Shown here: positions 1 through 12,500 of the stretch, piece after piece
How positions within the stretch are numbered: the stretch's first letter is position 1
How the letters are laid out: the number at the start of each line of letters is the position of its first letter
NCBI GenBank assembly: GCA_035578155.1
Contig: JAPWDM010000017.1
Location: 4,104,482-4,168,481, forward strand
Reading direction: 5' to 3'
Source: Brachynemurus nebulosus
Lineage: Eukaryota; Arthropoda; Insecta; Neuroptera; Myrmeleontidae
Length of the DNA: 64,000 nucleotides
Program-made: the position numbers and the translations under genes
The notes under the pieces: generated by a model
Database searches by the model: none
The model's input: the letters and a program-made list of their open reading frames with translations, nothing else
Told to the model about the DNA's origin: nothing

Positions 1-412
1 TAACGCAATTCCGTCCGGCGTTTTATGATACGCAATTATGGATGCAAATTCGTGATTTTTTGTATATAAATCTGGAAATACTATGATTATCATATATACT
101 TTTTAACACAAAAATTTATTATCTGGAATAACCAAATCATCAAAAAAAAAAAAAATTAATAAATAAATAAATACATAAAAATAATATGGATAGTGCTTTA
201 TTATATGGTAATGCTCTTGCTGTAGCCCTCAACTTTTTTCTTAAGTTTTATGTGCAGGAATCCAAACTCTTCTCAGGACAAAACCATTGGATTCGTACCC
301 TTACCATTTTGCGTAGTAATATTACCATTTTATCGTTTTAATATTATAATTTTTCTCACTTTGCAATGAGTATTTTAAACATTTAAGTTTTCAGTGTACT
401 TTAGAATAAAAA

Positions 413-727
413 ATCCCGATCCACACTATCATACCGCTCTCGATACCCTCTTAATTTAATAAAATATTCTTACACAAGAAATCGCATCATCGCTACCAAT
501 CCCAATTCCAATACAATACCAATACCCCTCAGATAATATATTGGAGATTGTTCTAATATCGTTGGAGCGATATCAGACTTATTATGATTTGTACCGATGC
601 GATGGTGTGAAAATTTTTTTGATTCCACTTTACTCCGTTAGCACTCAGTTATTATAAATCGGTTCTTTATCAAATAGATATCAAACTGAGAGCACACCGA
701 GAGCGAAACTATAGTGTGGATCAAGGC
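413..727. mobile_element. Harbinger-like MITE, copy 1 (eroded)
   Basis: Short non-coding element with imperfect terminal inverted repeats: the left end carries CCGATCCACACTAT and the right end is its complement with CTTGATCCACACTAT. The interior shares several stretches with the cleaner element at 25101-25582, including a shared ATTCTTACACAA and a block reading TTTTTGATTCCACT. The ends are worn and I could not define the target duplication, so family membership rests on the second copy. Confidence 0.6.
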
Positions 728-2469
728 TAAAAGGAATTTTGTTATAGGTAGTAAATATTTTTTCATACTAGACAAATATAGTTAACATGTTTATGGTAAC
801 TGTCCCGTTTGAAATACGATTTTCTGGATCAAACAGTGCTGAAACAGGTACTTTAGAATAGACGAACAATGGCTAGTTTCTTTTTGCTTGTAACTAGCCT
901 CACCGTAAAGGAAAGGTAAAATTCAGCATGGAACATTAACCTGGGCAACATATTTATGTTAATAACTGTATCCACAAAAACTGCTGATTCACACAGAACT
1001 CTTTTTCATTTTGTAATTTATGTTCTTTTTTTGAAACATTCGAGCTCACTTTAATTCATGTTTATATCGCATTATGCATTAAATTATATTAACTATTGCT
1101 TACTAGTTTGATAGTCATTGAATCGTTCGTCCGCGTGGTCCTTGTGAAACAGGTTTACATTTGTTAAAAGATACGACCGAACACATACACGATAGGTATA
1201 TGCACCTTAACCACCGCTCACCGGTTGATTCTGTATTTCTTTTACTTATACATATATTTTGTATTATAGTGGAATTAAAACAACCAAGTGTTGCCTAGCT
1301 GTCCGCCTGCTTATGGGAAAGGAAATTGTTCGTACTTATGTATATAGTCAGTTGCTTCTCCGGTCTTCTGGGTCTAGACAGCCTCAGGCCCATAACATGA
1401 TTATACACGATATGTACCTATATTATACAAATTATAAAACTACTGTGCTGTATATCTAAAATACATAAATATAGTCAGTAGTTTTTGGATTCTTTATACA
1501 TCGTGTTGGCATATATTTTGAATAAATAAACTCCTAAAAGAACGTGCGTGTTCTATATGAGAGACTTCAAAACTACATGGATTAAGTAAGTTATCCGCCG
1601 AAATTAATTAATAATAACCCTCTAGAGTCCAGGAAATAAATTTTAAACAGGAAATTTGAAAATAATTTTTAATTAAGTGTAAGAATTTGGTAAATGTTCC
1701 ATAGAATTTGGTAAATAATTCCTAATATCTAATCCTAATATTGTATTCAAGTCTATCGAAAATATTAGTCTATAGAATTGAACTGCGACATATCAGATTA
1801 ATAGAAGATCAAAACCTGTTTAAGGTACTGAAAACAGAATTTAAATAAAGGAAAAAGATAAAGGCCAACAAATAAGCCAATTTTTAGAATTAATAAGGTT
1901 TCTTGTGACATGCATAATTGATAATTTTAAAAGATACTATTTGGAGGAGTCTTTTTCTCAAAAAAATTGGTGTATCGAAGGTACAGGGGTTTAACCCTTT
2001 TAAACAAACCATATGGTAAATTTTTTGTCTCAAAATGCCGGACTTTTTCCTGCCAAGCGATAAGTACAATAGATAAGGCTACAAAAAAAGAAAAAGAAAA
2101 AAGTTAGATCCCAACATTAAAAAAGTGGATCCTAAGAATTTAAATAATAATTAAAAAATTAATTATACTAAACTATGTTGATAAAATTGAACATTATTTA
2201 GAATTATACCGTATTGTCACAGATGGCGACACCTGTACCAGTGAACATATACATATGACAGCATTATGAGCCGCCATATTGCAGAACGAGTTAACTTGTC
2301 TTAATCATTTAAAGGGTTGACGAACGATTTGATTTTATATGCGAAACACATTAAAATTATGGGTCGTTCTTTTTATTATTAAATCGTTTTAACATGAAAT
2401 TCGACCTTAAATTTTTGGTTCAATATATTTAACAGTTACTTGGTTAATTACAATCATGATAGACCGTGA
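728..2469. other. No gene recognised
   Basis: AT-rich sequence with only short, compositionally random open frames. I see no recognised domain, splice-supported exon, tRNA or clear terminal repeat here. Confidence 0.5.
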
Positions 2470-3195
2470 GTTAGCAACAGGTAAAATGTTATGATTATTT
2501 TTACCTGTCTTTTTGTAAACCTCAACGTGACAATGAAGATATGTAGCACAATCAATTCATCGGTTTTTGATGTTTTCTTTTTACCTGACATTGCATAAAA
2601 TGGAAGAAATGGTGCAATAATAGCCGTCAAGAAAAAATGGCAATAGGTTTCCACTAGCCGAAAGGGTGGAAATGAGGAAGCTAAATTATAAGAAAATTTT
2701 AAAATTATGACTTATTTTACCTGTCGATTAAAAAAAAGTTCAATCTGTTAGTAGCTAATAAAAAAGGCAGGTGTTTATTTCAAGTCAAAAGAAAAGTCAC
2801 AGAAAAATTTTTCGCGGAAAATTGCACTTGGTAATGTAATTGTAAGTCACCAACCATTTTTTTTTTATCAATTTTTCGTGCTTTTAATTGGAAAGTAAAA
2901 AAAAGTCGTGTAAAAATTTCAAAACTTTTCCGCAAGTTAATCCCCTCACATCTACTGTTTCGGTCAATGAAAACCACCTCCCATCTTTTCCTGATGGGTG
3001 TCACTGCACCATTTCTTTCATTCTATTCAAGGGCAGCTAAAAAGAAAACGTCAAAAACCCACAAAATATGCCCTGCAGGGAAATCGATTTCTCGGTTCAG
3101 GGTTATCGGGACAATCGTTAACACACTGCTTATCTTCATTATCACGCTGAGGTTTATCGCTCCTCAAGAAGGTAGGTGAAACAAATCATTACCTT
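2470..3195. repeat. Inverted duplication of a ~200-bp segment
   Basis: The segment around 2480-2655, read on the minus strand, resembles 2965-3195 on the plus strand. Both contain a short open frame with the pattern APFL-x-FY followed by KKKTSKT, and a later TLRF. The similarity extends past the frames at DNA level (a shared block around ATCTTCATT and GAGGTTTA), so it is best called an inverted duplicate. Whether it was ever coding is unknown. Confidence 0.55.
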
Positions 3196-3379
3196 TCACC
3201 TGTAGCTGGCTCACGGTCTATGAATTCAATTTTTTGTTATCTGTTCCTTGAATTTAAGCCCTATATGATCATTATGTATATACTTGAGCATTTAAAATTG
3301 GTAGTGTTCTCTTCTACTAATTTTAACAGTAATTTCTAGTCACTTGGCTGGTCAAGTAAATAAGAAAATAAGTTAAATA

Positions 3380-4654
3380 CCGTAATTTGGGGTAACATTG
3401 CCCCATTTTTTGCGTTTTTTTACGTAAACTGCCTTATATCTCTCATATATATTTAACTAACTTCCTTTTACTATTTGCTATTGAACTTTGCATATTTCAA
3501 AGTAGGTATATATATATTGACTGGTTATTTTGAACTCAGAACTTAATTATTTTTATTTTAAGATTATCTGAATATTTGGGACAATCTTGTCTTTATTTGG
3601 GGTAACATTGTCCCAAATATAAAATGCCATAGTAATTAAGGCCAAATATGATTTGGACAACGTTAGACACTTTTAATTTTGGTTGTACGTAAGTAGATAG
3701 TGTCCAATAAGTTGGGGTTCAAATAAAGTGAAACTTAACATTTTACAAAAAGTAATAAGCATGTATTTTCAAGATATTTCTTTTATGTAAATATAAATGT
3801 TATATGATACTCTTTGTTTAAATACTAAAAATGTGAACAAAAATACTATGTCAAAAACACATCCAGTTCTCGTACGATGAACTAATTTCGTTTTGAAGCC
3901 ATTTTTGGTGGGGATATTTTACAGTAGTTATAAGAAAACGTGTCTTCCTTTTATAAGAAAACGTGTCTTTCTTTTTGGGTCACCCCCAGCATTAGAGCTT
4001 TTCCTCCATGCATTCAACCGTAGGGCTATTGCTAGTAAGACTTACATTCCTTCTAAGGTGCTTTTGTCCATTACAATTCACTATCCAAAATTGTCAACGG
4101 CAAACTCCGAGGGGTCGATAAAAGCTGAATAATTGAGAGGGGGGGGGCTTCATAATCTTGAATGCAATCTTCAAGATCTGAGAAGGTTTCATTATCCATC
4201 AGACTCTATTTTGGGCTAATCATGCCCCAATACTTGGGCCAATCTTGCCCCAATACTTGGGCCAAAGTTACCCCAGCTTACAAAATCACATTTTACAACT
4301 AAACAGGTAAGTATCAGAAAAAACAAACTTAAAATACTTTGAATATATATTAAATGAAAGCTGTTATACACTTACCAATCAAAAATCTTAAGTAGTTCTG
4401 GATGTGTAAACAAAAGTTGGTTTGCAACAAAACATTCACAAGAAGTAATGGTGAAGTTGGAGCAGCACTGAGCAGTGGCAAAAGATGGAATTAAATCAAT
4501 CTTCGCATTCGACCATAGTCAGTGCTGCTATCTGTCATTTATCACAAGAACTAAGTTGATAGCTGTATTTGCTAGTTAATAGTAAATCAAACTGTCTTTT
4601 TCCAAGATTTGGGCCAATCTTACCCTTAAGGGCCAATCTTACCCCAAGTTACGG
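3380..4654. mobile_element. Tc1/mariner-like MITE (CCGTAA ends, TA duplication)
   Basis: The left end reads CCGTAATTTGGGGTAA and the right end is its near-perfect complement (CCGTAACTTGGGGTAA), each flanked by TA at 3378-3379 and 4655-4656. No transposase frame survives. Variants of the terminal motif (TTGGGGTAAC, TTGGGCCAATCTTG) recur inside near 3598, 4230-4275 and 4607. The terminal hexamer matches the element at 56158-58462. The TA duplication and end structure suggest Tc1/mariner; the superfamily is inferred. Confidence 0.7.
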
Positions 4655-4656
4655 TA

Positions 4657-5246
<590 letters not shown>

Positions 5247-5346
5247 NNNNNNNNNNNNNNNNNNNNNNNNNNNNNNNNNNNNNNNNNNNNNNNNNNNNNN
5301 NNNNNNNNNNNNNNNNNNNNNNNNNNNNNNNNNNNNNNNNNNNNNN
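5247..5346. other. Assembly gap (100 N)
   Basis: Exactly 100 N, a conventional placeholder for a gap of unknown size, placed at the right end of a TA microsatellite. Frames crossing it are artefacts. Confidence 0.98.
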
Positions 5347-6417
5347 TATATGTAGACTGCTTCTACACGGAGAGAAAATTCTTATAAAAATTACTGTGCT
5401 CAGCACTACAATTGACGTGTAGAAGGCAAACATATTCAATTTTGTACGGTAAAAATATAAAAATTACAATTAATCAGAGAAAATTTAAAGGATAGAATGT
5501 TCTTTCCGTAATATTAGCTCCGTAAATTTGTAAAACAGCACAATAAAAAATTCCATTGCCGACAGTTTAATTGTTTTTCTCACAAAAATTAACATGCTGT
5601 CTTAAAATAGAAGAAAAGTAGAAAAGAAGAAAGGAAGCTAATAGTAGTAAGAAAGAAAGAGAAGGTATAAACGCTGTGACATAGCGAGGCAACCTGCAAC
5701 CGGTAACAACACAATCATATATGAAGGTCACATAGCCACGCTGGTGGTGGTACCACCACACCAGCTAGCTAGCTGGTGTGGTGTTGTGTGGTGTTGAAGC
5801 GGTGTTCAATAGAATGTCCCACACGACGGATGGTCATCAGTATTACAATATATTGTTGCCAATCATTTTTGTATGCATCATAAAGAATGGAAGGTCGGAA
5901 AAGATCGGGCATCTTCGAAGTTTTTACAGGTACAGCCCAAGCAACATAAGATTGCGGGTCAGATGCGCAAATGAAAGAGTACGACAACAAGAATTAAACC
6001 ATACCATATATATGCATAAATGTGTGTTAGCACATTAAAATTTACCATGCTATCATCATATATTTTTTACTTTGGTCGTCGATCGCGCACGGATTATAAG
6101 AGAGCATAGTAATTTTTCTTAAATTTTCTCTACAAAAATTATATGATTTTTCTCTCCGTGTATAATGTTTTGTGGTTATGCTTATAGCCAACTTTACTAA
6201 AAATAAATGTACTTCCATTTTTCCAACTTTTCTGTATATTATGCAAACGAAAGTATTTAAAAGACTGACATATGAGATAGGTATTCCACGACTACACTTT
6301 TACTTTTTAAATTCAGTTAGACATATTACAAAACTACGTTTGTCGAAATTACAGTCACAATATGCAATATTTTTTTCTTCCAATCACAAAAAGCGATCAT
6401 CAGTTACGAAATATATT
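5347..6417. other. No gene recognised; contains a palindrome
   Basis: Mixed sequence with short frames lacking recognisable domains. The notable object is the palindrome at 5745-5783, listed separately. Confidence 0.5.
5754..5783. repeat. 30-bp perfect palindrome
   Basis: Left arm CACCACACCAGCTAG and right arm CTAGCTGGTGTGGTG are exact complements with no spacer. A second, overlapping 12-bp palindrome, GGTGGTACCACC, lies at 5745-5756 and shares the CAC of the first. Such sequence can extrude a cruciform in DNA or form a hairpin in RNA; no function is shown. Confidence 0.95.
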
Positions 6418-7095
6418 AATACTAGCTGTATCCGCAACTTCGTTCGTGCATAAAATCAATGAGAAATATATAAGTATAATAATTATAAAGCATTTGCATA
6501 TGTTCAAAATGATTTTTTTTTAATTTTCCTGAGGGAAGGAAACGTTTTCCCATAATTAGAAGTATCCTAAATGTTGACGCAGGTAATAAGTTATTACCAC
6601 ACCAAATTTTAAAAAAATCCGTTCAATACTTTTTGCGTAATGTGTGCAGATTCTCAAAACGGTTTTTCTATTTTCCCGTGGGAATGAAGTACTTTTCCGG
6701 AATAAAAAGCATCTTAGATGTTGGTCCAGGTAATAAGTTATTACCACACCAAATTTCATCAAAATTCGTTCAATAGTTTTTTCGTAATGTGTGCATATGC
6801 TCAAAATGGTTTTTCTATTTTCCCGTGGGAATGAGACATTTTCCGGGAGTAAAAAGTATCTTAGATGCTGACCCAGGTAATAAGTTATGATCACACCAAA
6901 TTTCACTAAAATCCGTCCAGTAGTTTTTGCGTGATGCGTGAATAGACAGATAGCCAGACAGACAGACAGACAAAAATTTTAAAAATTGTTGGTTTGGTAT
7001 ATACATCGATAACTATTTACAGTACCAGTACAATTTTCAAAAAATATTCCATGTACAGGATCGGTCTCGTTACAGTTTTATTATAACATGTATAG
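6418..7095 (+). mobile_element. Short LINE/SINE-like element with three ~130-bp units
   Basis: Begins with ACTAGCTGTATCCGC and contains three diverged tandem units, each with CCGTGGGAATG or a variant, an AGGTAATAAGTTAT block, and ACACCAAATTT. A GACA repeat (near 6945-6970) follows, then an end block with CCATGTACAG. The same head and tail, without the middle, occur inverted at 52765-52954. The head and short-repeat tail resemble dispersed insect retroposons; the exact class is not determined. No intact protein is encoded. Confidence 0.6.
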
Positions 7096-7154
7096 ATTCT
7101 ACTATTTTCCGATGCAATTTGCAAACAAAAATTTTATTATAATCAATATTAATT

Positions 7155-7166
7155 AATTGATTTTTA
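7155..7166. repeat. LINE target-site duplication, 5' copy
   Basis: AATTGATTTTTA, matched exactly at 13983-13994 directly after the poly(A) tail. The T-rich/A-rich target is typical of endonuclease-primed insertion. Confidence 0.85.
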
Positions 7167-7867
7167 GGTGGTGAGGACACCTATAGCAGCTGCCCTTGGC
7201 ACCCGTGAGGGATATTTATCCCCCATTGGTGTCAAGGAGGCTAAGGGTTCCAGGGGTAGTTTATGCGCAATACAGTAATCTTCGGATTCCATTAGACTCT
7301 GACTACCCAAGATCGGCACCGTTCCTTCTCGAGGTACCACCGTTTTCACAAAAGATGCCGGATCTAGAGGAATAATCCTCGATCGTTCATTTATTAACCT
7401 TTTCTATTATTTCGTTTCGTTTTTATTGTTTTTTGTTTTCGTTATTTTTATTTCTTTTGTTTCAGGTTTTCTTTTATCTTTTGTTTCCTTTTTGTTTTTG
7501 TTTTTGTTTTGTTTTCGTTTTTTCAATGTTGTCCCAACTTTAAGTCATCTTCGGGACCCACACTAGCTCGTGTGTGGCTTAGCGGAGTTGCCTGGAAAAG
7601 GGGATCCTGGTGACTGAGGGAAGCCGTTACTTGCGAGTACGGTGGAACAACACGTCACTTCGGCCCTGGCTTCAGGCATAGACCGTGGCTGCGGTTATGC
7701 ACCGGCCGCAGTAAATTCGAGCGCCCCGGGGTCGTGCGTGTCACTGGGGCAATGGGCTTCGTCCCTAGGGCCCCTCATTCCCGTATCCCTGGCGTGGGAG
7801 TCCCACGTCCCTTATGAGGCTCCGTGGAGGGTGGGGAGCGGGGTGGGGGATTTATGTATAACGTTTT
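7167..7867 (+). promoter_or_regulatory. LINE 5' UTR, presumed internal promoter region
   Basis: About 700 nt precede ORF1. It has a GC-rich start, a T-rich middle (about 7400-7530) and a GC-rich part with several short hairpins, for example CCACAC/GTGTGG at 7558-7577 and CGTGGG/CCCACG at 7793-7807. LINEs of this group usually carry an internal Pol II promoter at their 5' end; none is directly recognisable here, so the promoter is inferred. A 79-codon frame (7642-7881) overlaps the ORF1 start but has no recognisable domain and is not called. Confidence 0.5.
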
Positions 7868-9466
7868 ATGGGGGAAAATAATACTGTCAACACGGGCGAG
7901 TCCGGGCCCTTAAATACGGACGCGAACCTTGCTCCACCGCCGTCAACTGGTGGGAGCAACACCGGCGGGGCTACTACCAGTACCCCAGCCGCAAAGAACG
8001 AAACGCCACAGTCAAGCGGTGGTGTTTCAAAGTCCACGGGGGGTAACCCTCCTCCCAAGCAAAAAGGAAAAGGGAAAAATCGTGGGCGTCTAGTTAATCT
8101 AGATACCCCAAGAGTGCAAGCAGCAAATTACATGAAGTATCTAGTGGTGAAGCCAAAGGAAGGCGATTTTGGTAAAATCAGTCCTTTCCTTTTGGCAAAA
8201 ATGGTTAAAGAAGGAATTGGGCAGGTCAAAGATGCCAAACTATCGGGCAGAGGGTTGCTCATAGAGGCATTCTCACCGGCACAATCGGAGAAGATCTTGA
8301 ATTTAAAAGAAGTAGACCAGTACGCGGTAGAGGTAACCCCCCATGGTATTCTAAATTACTCGAGGGGCGTTATCATCCACCCATCCTTAGCGTACTGTAC
8401 CCTGGACGAGATAGTGTCGGAGATGTCTCCACAGGGGGTAATCGACGCGAAAAGGCTGAGGTACAACAGGGGGAACAAGCATCCTGAGTCCCCCTTAATA
8501 CTGTTAACATTTAATAAGGTAAATCTACCAAGAGAAGTTGTAATCGGCCTTTTTACAAAAGTGGACGTTCGTCCGTACATTCCAGCACCGATGAGGTGTT
8601 ACCACTGTCAACGGTACGGACACGTGTCACAACGATGTAACGTCGAACAACAGATATGCGTGTGTGGTAAGCCGTTACACGAAGGACAACCGTGCGGCGA
8701 ACCAATAAAATGTGTCAACTGCGGGGGCAATCACTCGGCTAAGTCGAGGAATTGCCCCATCTTCAAACAAGAGTCAGCCATCCAAGAGCTGCGAGCCCTG
8801 GCAAAATTAACTTACCCAGAGGCACGACGGAAGCTTCTAGGTAATATGCCCCGTCGCTCAGCCTTGGATGGATACGCACGCGCTGTTGCCGCCCCCGCCC
8901 CTTCGGCGGCTGATAAAAACGAGATTAAGGAATTGAAAGATACGATGAAGACGATGCAACAAACTATGCAGAGAATGCAAGAGAGCCTCATGCGCTCTGT
9001 GGGTGTAGCTAACCCTACACCTACCACAGCCGCTGCAGTGCCAGCCAAGGTCTCTGAGACCAGGAGAATAATAACTCCAACACCTCAGGGACCAGTTGTT
9101 AGAAACGTGACGTCTTCTCCCAAGAAGACTTCACCAAAGAAATCGTCACCCTCGAGAAGACGTCACAGCGAGGGGGAAAAGGAGGTGGCCAAATCCCGGT
9201 CCCCCAAAAAGGGACCTGCCACCCCACAACCGGAGGCGGAATTCATTCCGTCCCCACCATTGACGGCTTCGCTACCACAGCGGCCGTCCAGACCGGGCAC
9301 GCCAACACGCCCGGTCACCCCCCTCCCGAGTCGCTCTAGAACAACACCAGTGAGCGACTCGGACATGTCGACGGCGTCGGTACGGACATGTCGACGGCGT
9401 CGGAACGCCGAGGTTCAAGTAATTAAAAAAAAGAAAGGCTGGCCAAAGGGGAAACCTAGGAAGTAG
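7868..9466 (+). CDS. LINE ORF1, gag-like nucleic acid-binding protein
   Basis: 532 residues. It probably coats the LINE RNA in a ribonucleoprotein particle. Residues 1-75 are low-complexity and Gly/Pro/Thr-rich; about 85-235 form a folded domain of the type seen before the zinc knuckles in I/Jockey ORF1 proteins. Three zinc knuckles follow: CX2CX4HX4C (C244, C247, H252, C257), a short variant CX1CX4HX4C (C264 to C276) and CX2CX3HX6C (C282 to C296). Residues 350-375 look like a short coiled coil. The tail is Ser/Pro/Lys-rich and ends in a basic KKKKGWPKGKPRK. A 23-bp tandem duplication at 9360-9405 sets the frame of that tail. The start at 7868 is the first ATG before the conserved part; no upstream in-frame alternative was found. 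The stop lies in a hairpin just before ORF2. Assignment to this family is firm; the RNA-binding role is from the family. Confidence 0.92.
   Translation: MGENNTVNTGESGPLNTDANLAPPPSTGGSNTGGATTSTPAAKNETPQSSGGVSKSTGGNPPPKQKGKGKNRGRLVNLDTPRVQAANYMKYLVVKPKEGDFGKISPFLLAKMVKEGIGQVKDAKLSGRGLLIEAFSPAQSEKILNLKEVDQYAVEVTPHGILNYSRGVIIHPSLAYCTLDEIVSEMSPQGVIDAKRLRYNRGNKHPESPLILLTFNKVNLPREVVIGLFTKVDVRPYIPAPMRCYHCQRYGHVSQRCNVEQQICVCGKPLHEGQPCGEPIKCVNCGGNHSAKSRNCPIFKQESAIQELRALAKLTYPEARRKLLGNMPRRSALDGYARAVAAPAPSAADKNEIKELKDTMKTMQQTMQRMQESLMRSVGVANPTPTTAAAVPAKVSETRRIITPTPQGPVVRNVTSSPKKTSPKKSSPSRRRHSEGEKEVAKSRSPKKGPATPQPEAEFIPSPPLTASLPQRPSRPGTPTRPVTPLPSRSRTTPVSDSDMSTASVRTCRRRRNAEVQVIKKKKGWPKGKPRK
9360..9405 (+). 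repeat. 23-bp tandem duplication inside ORF1
   Basis: Two copies of a 23-bp unit, 9360-9382 and 9383-9405, differing at one base near the end (GGTA versus GGAA). Each contains ACATGTCGACGGCG. Because 23 is not a multiple of three, the copies are read in different frames (DMSTASV then RTCRRRR), and the duplication determines the C-terminal frame. Confidence 0.95.
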
Positions 9467-9480
9467 CCACACTTCCTAGG
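9455..9480 (+). promoter_or_regulatory. Perfect hairpin across the ORF1 stop codon
   Basis: The arms CCTAGGAAGT (9455-9464) and ACTTCCTAGG (9471-9480) pair perfectly over ten base pairs with a 6-nt loop. The ORF1 stop TAG (9464-9466) straddles the stem-loop border, and the ORF2 ATG follows 24 nt after the stem. In the LINE SART1, RNA structure near the ORF junction supports ORF2 translation by reinitiation; a similar role here is inference. Confidence 0.75.
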
Positions 9481-9504
9481 GAGCAACCCTAAGTAGTAAC
9501 AGAA

Positions 9505-12500
9505 ATGGCTATCGTACAGTGGAACTGTAATGATGTTAAGCACCATTACTGTGAATTGCAGATGCTTCTGGCTGAGCACACGCCTATGTGCGTGTGCCTC
9601 CAAGAGACACATTTACGGCCGGCGGAACAATTTACCATTAAATACCATAAAATCCGCCGGCACGATGTACAGCCAGACATCAGGGCGAGGGGGGGTGTTG
9701 CCATCATCATTAAAGATGGCGTTCCTTTCCGGGACCACCCGTTAAACACCCCCCTACAAGCTATTGCAATACAATTTTTAAAACCGCCACAATTCACAGT
9801 ATGCTCGGTCTATTTACCAGACTTCGACTGGAATGACGAAACCCTGACCGAGCTTATCTTACAGTTACCACGTCCATTTTTGTTACTAGGAGATTTTAAT
9901 GCTCACAGCCCTATGTGGGGCTGTAGCACAAGAGACGCCCGTGGAAGACTCATAGAACGGTTTCTAGATGAGTCTGAAGCGGTCTTATTGAATACCGGTC
10001 AAGGTACTTTCATTAACGCAAGAACCGGTGAGCTGTCGGCTATCGACTTATCGTTTGGCTCACCGGTCATGGCACACCGTTATGAATGGACGCTGGCGTC
10101 TGATTCATACGGTAGTGACCATATTCCCATTATATTGAATAGTACCACGCCGATGACTCCACAATCGTCTTCGCCGAGATGGCGTCTCCGTCAAACTGAT
10201 TGGGAAATGTACGCTAATTCATTCCGTACACCCGAGCTGACTGGAGACGTAGAAGATGATGTGGAGAAAATGTCCTCCAGTGTCGTTGAAGCAGCATATC
10301 AGAGTATTCCAAAGTTGTCCAACATTCCACCCAAACGTCGCTTACCATGGTGGAATGAAGTCGTGAGTGTAGCAGTTGCAGAGAAAAAGCGGGCGTACAA
10401 CGAACTCAGACGTCGCCCCACGCAGGAAAATGTGATAGCCTACAAGCGTGCGCAAGCACGCTGTAAACGCACAATTAAAGAACAGAAGAGGCTATCATGG
10501 GAGCAATATGTTTCGGCCATTAATACCTCCACCACCACCTCAGAGGTATGGAGAAGAGTGAGGGCCATTACAGGGAAATCGTCCCGTTCACCTATGCCCT
10601 CCCTTCTCATCGTCGACGGTCGGAACATCACTGAACGCGCAGAAATAGCTAATTGCTTAGCTAAGCACTTTGAGCGCGTCAGTGGCTCCCAGAATTATGA
10701 CCCGGACTTCCTGCGGATCAAAATCGAACACGAACAAAACGATCTTGATTTTTTCTCAGATGAATCCCTCCAGTATAACCAACCGTTTTCTATGCAGGAA
10801 TTATTGGAGGCGCTTCGGGGATCTGGGGACACCTCCCCTGGACCTGATGAGATCCCCTACGCCATGATCCGAAACCTGCCTTATCCTGGTAAGTGTAGGT
10901 TACTGGATCTTTACAACGAAATATTTAGGCAAGGCGTTTACCCTCCGCAGTGGCGAGAAGCTACCATCATTTCGCTGCTAAAAGAGGGTAAAGATTCATC
11001 GCAACTAACTAGCTACCGTCCAATATCCTTGACTTGCTGTTTCAGCAAGGTATTGGAAAAAATGGTGAACAACCGTCTCGTCTGGTGGCTGGAATCCCAC
11101 AACCTCATTCCTAAACATCAATGTGGGTTCCGCCGATACCACTCGACTACGGACCATCTTGTTCGCCTCGAGAATGCTATTCAAGACGCCTTTCTCCAAC
11201 GAAAACACCTTGTGGCCGTGTTTTTCGATTTAGAAAAAGCTTATGATATGACCTGGAGGTATGGCATTCTCAAGAAGCTGCACGACTGGGGTTTAAGAGG
11301 TAACCTCCCTCAGTTCGTAAAAAGTTTTCTGACTGACCGTTCTTTTCGTGTCCGGGTAGGTAACACTGAGTCTGAGGCCCACTCCCAGGAGAATGGTGTT
11401 CCTCAAGGCTCCACCATAAGTGTCACCTTGTTTTCCATCGCAGTCAGTCATATTGCAGCTTTAGCCCCAATTCGTCGTTGCTTGTACGTTGATGACCTTA
11501 CAATTTTCTATGCAGCCGATTCCATTGAGGATATTCAACAACGGCTGCAACAAGGCATCAACGAAGTGGTGACTTCTGCAGAAGCTCTTGGTTTTCGCTT
11601 CTCTCCACAAAAAACATCGGTGGTTCACTTCTGCAGAAAGCGCAACGCACATCCGGATCCTGTCCTCACCTTAAAAGGATCCAATCTCCAGTGCGTTGAT
11701 AGCGTCAGGTTTCTAGGACTCATATTTGATAAACAACTTACGTGGCGCCCACACCTCCAAGCCTTAGCTGCGAGTTGTCGCAGGACAATCAACATGCTTA
11801 AGTGCTTGGCTGGTGCATCGTGGGGTGCGGGCCGGGAGTCGTTGCTTCGCCTGTATCAATCGCTAGTTCTGACTAGGATTGATTATGGCAGCATTGCTTA
11901 CTCCTCCGCCCGGGCGTCTGCGCTTTTACTCCTAGATCCTGTTCACCATGCAGGCATACGACTGGCTACGGGAGCATTTCGAACGAGCCCTTCTATGAGC
12001 CTCTGCGTAGAGTCGGGTCTTCCTCCGCTGCGACTGAGACGTGAGCGTCTCTTGCTCAATTATGCGGCGGGGATATATGCAACACCTTCACATATAAACC
12101 ACCCGACTCTATTCAGATACCGTTTACAGGGGCTCTACGGTCGACGTCCCACCATAAGTCGACCAGTGGCCGTTCAAACGCAGGAGTTATTAGAGAGTCT
12201 GCACTTACAGTTCGCCAAGGTACTTCCCAAACGTCCTATGGAAGTACCTCCTTGGCTGATCCCTAACGTAAGGTGTCGTTTCGACCTGACTGGTCTCAAC
12301 AAGGAGGAGACCAGTTCAATCGAATATCGATCCCGCTTTTATGAGATCATTAGCGAACTTGACTCTCTCTGCGTATACACAGATGGTTCCAAAACAGCTA
12401 CGGGTGTTGGAAGTGCCATCGTCATTCGTGACGATCCTCACGCTTGGTCACTTCCTCCCCAGGCCTCTGTGTATACTGCAGAATTATTTGCTATTCTGCA

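Noticed and set aside
3893..4132. 79-codon frame in the CCGTAA-ended MITE
   Set aside because: No transposase motif, mixed composition; probably chance.
7642..7881. 79-codon frame at the end of the LINE 5' UTR
   Set aside because: No recognisable domain, overlaps the ORF1 start, and lies in GC-rich UTR where stops are rarer. An upstream ORF is possible but unsupported.
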